Source: an uncultured Treponema sp. (lineage in GTDB: Bacteria; Spirochaetota; Spirochaetia; Treponematales; Treponemataceae). From it: a DNA stretch of 5,594 nucleotides. Both the position numbers and the translations under genes were made by a program. Below the pieces are notes generated by a model, which saw nothing but the letters and a program-made list of their open reading frames with translations, did no database searches and was not told the DNA's origin. The DNA lies in the NCBI GenBank assembly GCA_905372345.1, contig CAJPPE010000126.1, positions 1 to 5,594 of the forward strand. Reading direction: 5' to 3'. Below are positions 5,255-5,594 of the stretch, piece by piece; the stretch's first letter is position 1, and each line of letters starts with the position of its first letter.

Positions 5255-5594
5255 TGCTTAAAATAGAAGGGGTTGAAATCGAATGGGCCGAATCAAAGGG
5301 GCGGAAGCTAAGACTTACCATATCGCCTAAGACGGCTCTGCCCTGTATCCATGTTCCAAAAAACTATTCTCAAACTAAAGCTTTGGACTTTGTAAAAGAA
5401 AACATTGCGTGGATAAAAAAACATCAGGCACGAATAGAAGCAAAGATTTTTAAGAAGAATATAAAAGCCTCATTAAAGGAGGGCTCCACGGTAAGTTTAT
5501 GGGGAGCCGACTATAAAATCAAAATACTGCGTGCTAAAAAAAATGCAAGCGTCGCAGTCGATGATGATTTTATCTATTTAAAAGAACCTCCCGG
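5251..5594 (+). CDS. YgjP-like metal-dependent hydrolase (COG1451 / DUF45), N-terminal part, cut by window end
   Basis: An open frame from the ATG at 5251 runs 114 full codons to the window end with no stop. The peptide matches the N-terminal half of YgjP/DUF45 proteins (M48-like metallopeptidase fold; some annotated as UTP pyrophosphatase): 'SKGRKLRLTISPKTALPCIHVP' (15-36), 'ALDFVKENIAWIKKHQARIEAK' (44-65) with the family's 'F...n..WI.k', and 'LKEGSTVSLWGADYKIKI' (75-92), the G...LG..Y element. The zinc HExxH motif lies further C-terminal and is not in the window, so catalytic competence cannot be checked. The start overlaps the DUF2804 stop as ATGA; an ATG at 5254 (TGATG) is an equally possible start, one codon shorter. 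No Shine-Dalgarno is visible, so translation is probably coupled to the upstream gene. Usual family length is about 230-250 residues, so about half is present. Confidence 0.82.
   Translation, partial: MMLKIEGVEIEWAESKGRKLRLTISPKTALPCIHVPKNYSQTKALDFVKENIAWIKKHQARIEAKIFKKNIKASLKEGSTVSLWGADYKIKILRAKKNASVAVDDDFIYLKEPP

Overview
The window looks like chromosomal DNA from a spirochaete, most likely an oral Treponema close to T. denticola. The best clue is a class I (archaeal-type) lysyl-tRNA synthetase, which among bacteria is characteristic of spirochaetes and a few other lineages. The Rpn-type nuclease, the Hsp33/CbiC pair and the DUF2804 protein also fit. The genus call is inference; no 16S or other marker is present.

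Layout. (1) 16-861 (+): an AT-rich Rpn/PDDEXK_2 family nuclease gene whose start is cut close to the window edge. It carries a near-ideal internal Shine-Dalgarno and in-frame ATG at 607, predicting a separately made 84-residue C-terminal protein. This is the arrangement described for RpnL/RpnS gene-within-gene toxin-antitoxin and anti-phage systems. (2) 898-2440 (-): a two-gene operon, hslO (Hsp33 redox chaperone) followed by cbiC/cobH (precorrin-8X methylmutase), overlapping by 11 bases. (3) 2441-2549: a compact divergent control region with two back-to-back sigma-70-type promoters. The leftward one places its start point almost exactly on the hslO ATG, suggesting a leaderless message. (4) 2550-4136 (+): lysS, followed by a short hairpin and T-run. 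(5) 4184-5254 (+): a DUF2804 protein with no Shine-Dalgarno and a possible promoter ending 7 bases before its ATG. (6) 5251 to the window end (+): the first 114 codons of a YgjP-like (COG1451) metal-dependent hydrolase, coupled to the DUF2804 gene by an ATGA overlap.

The housekeeping genes (hslO, cbiC, lysS) and the conserved DUF2804/YgjP pair form an ordinary-looking backbone. The Rpn gene is clearly more AT-rich and looks like the accessory element. No tRNA, rRNA, CRISPR array, IS end or riboswitch was found, and no gene-free stretch exceeds about 110 bases.
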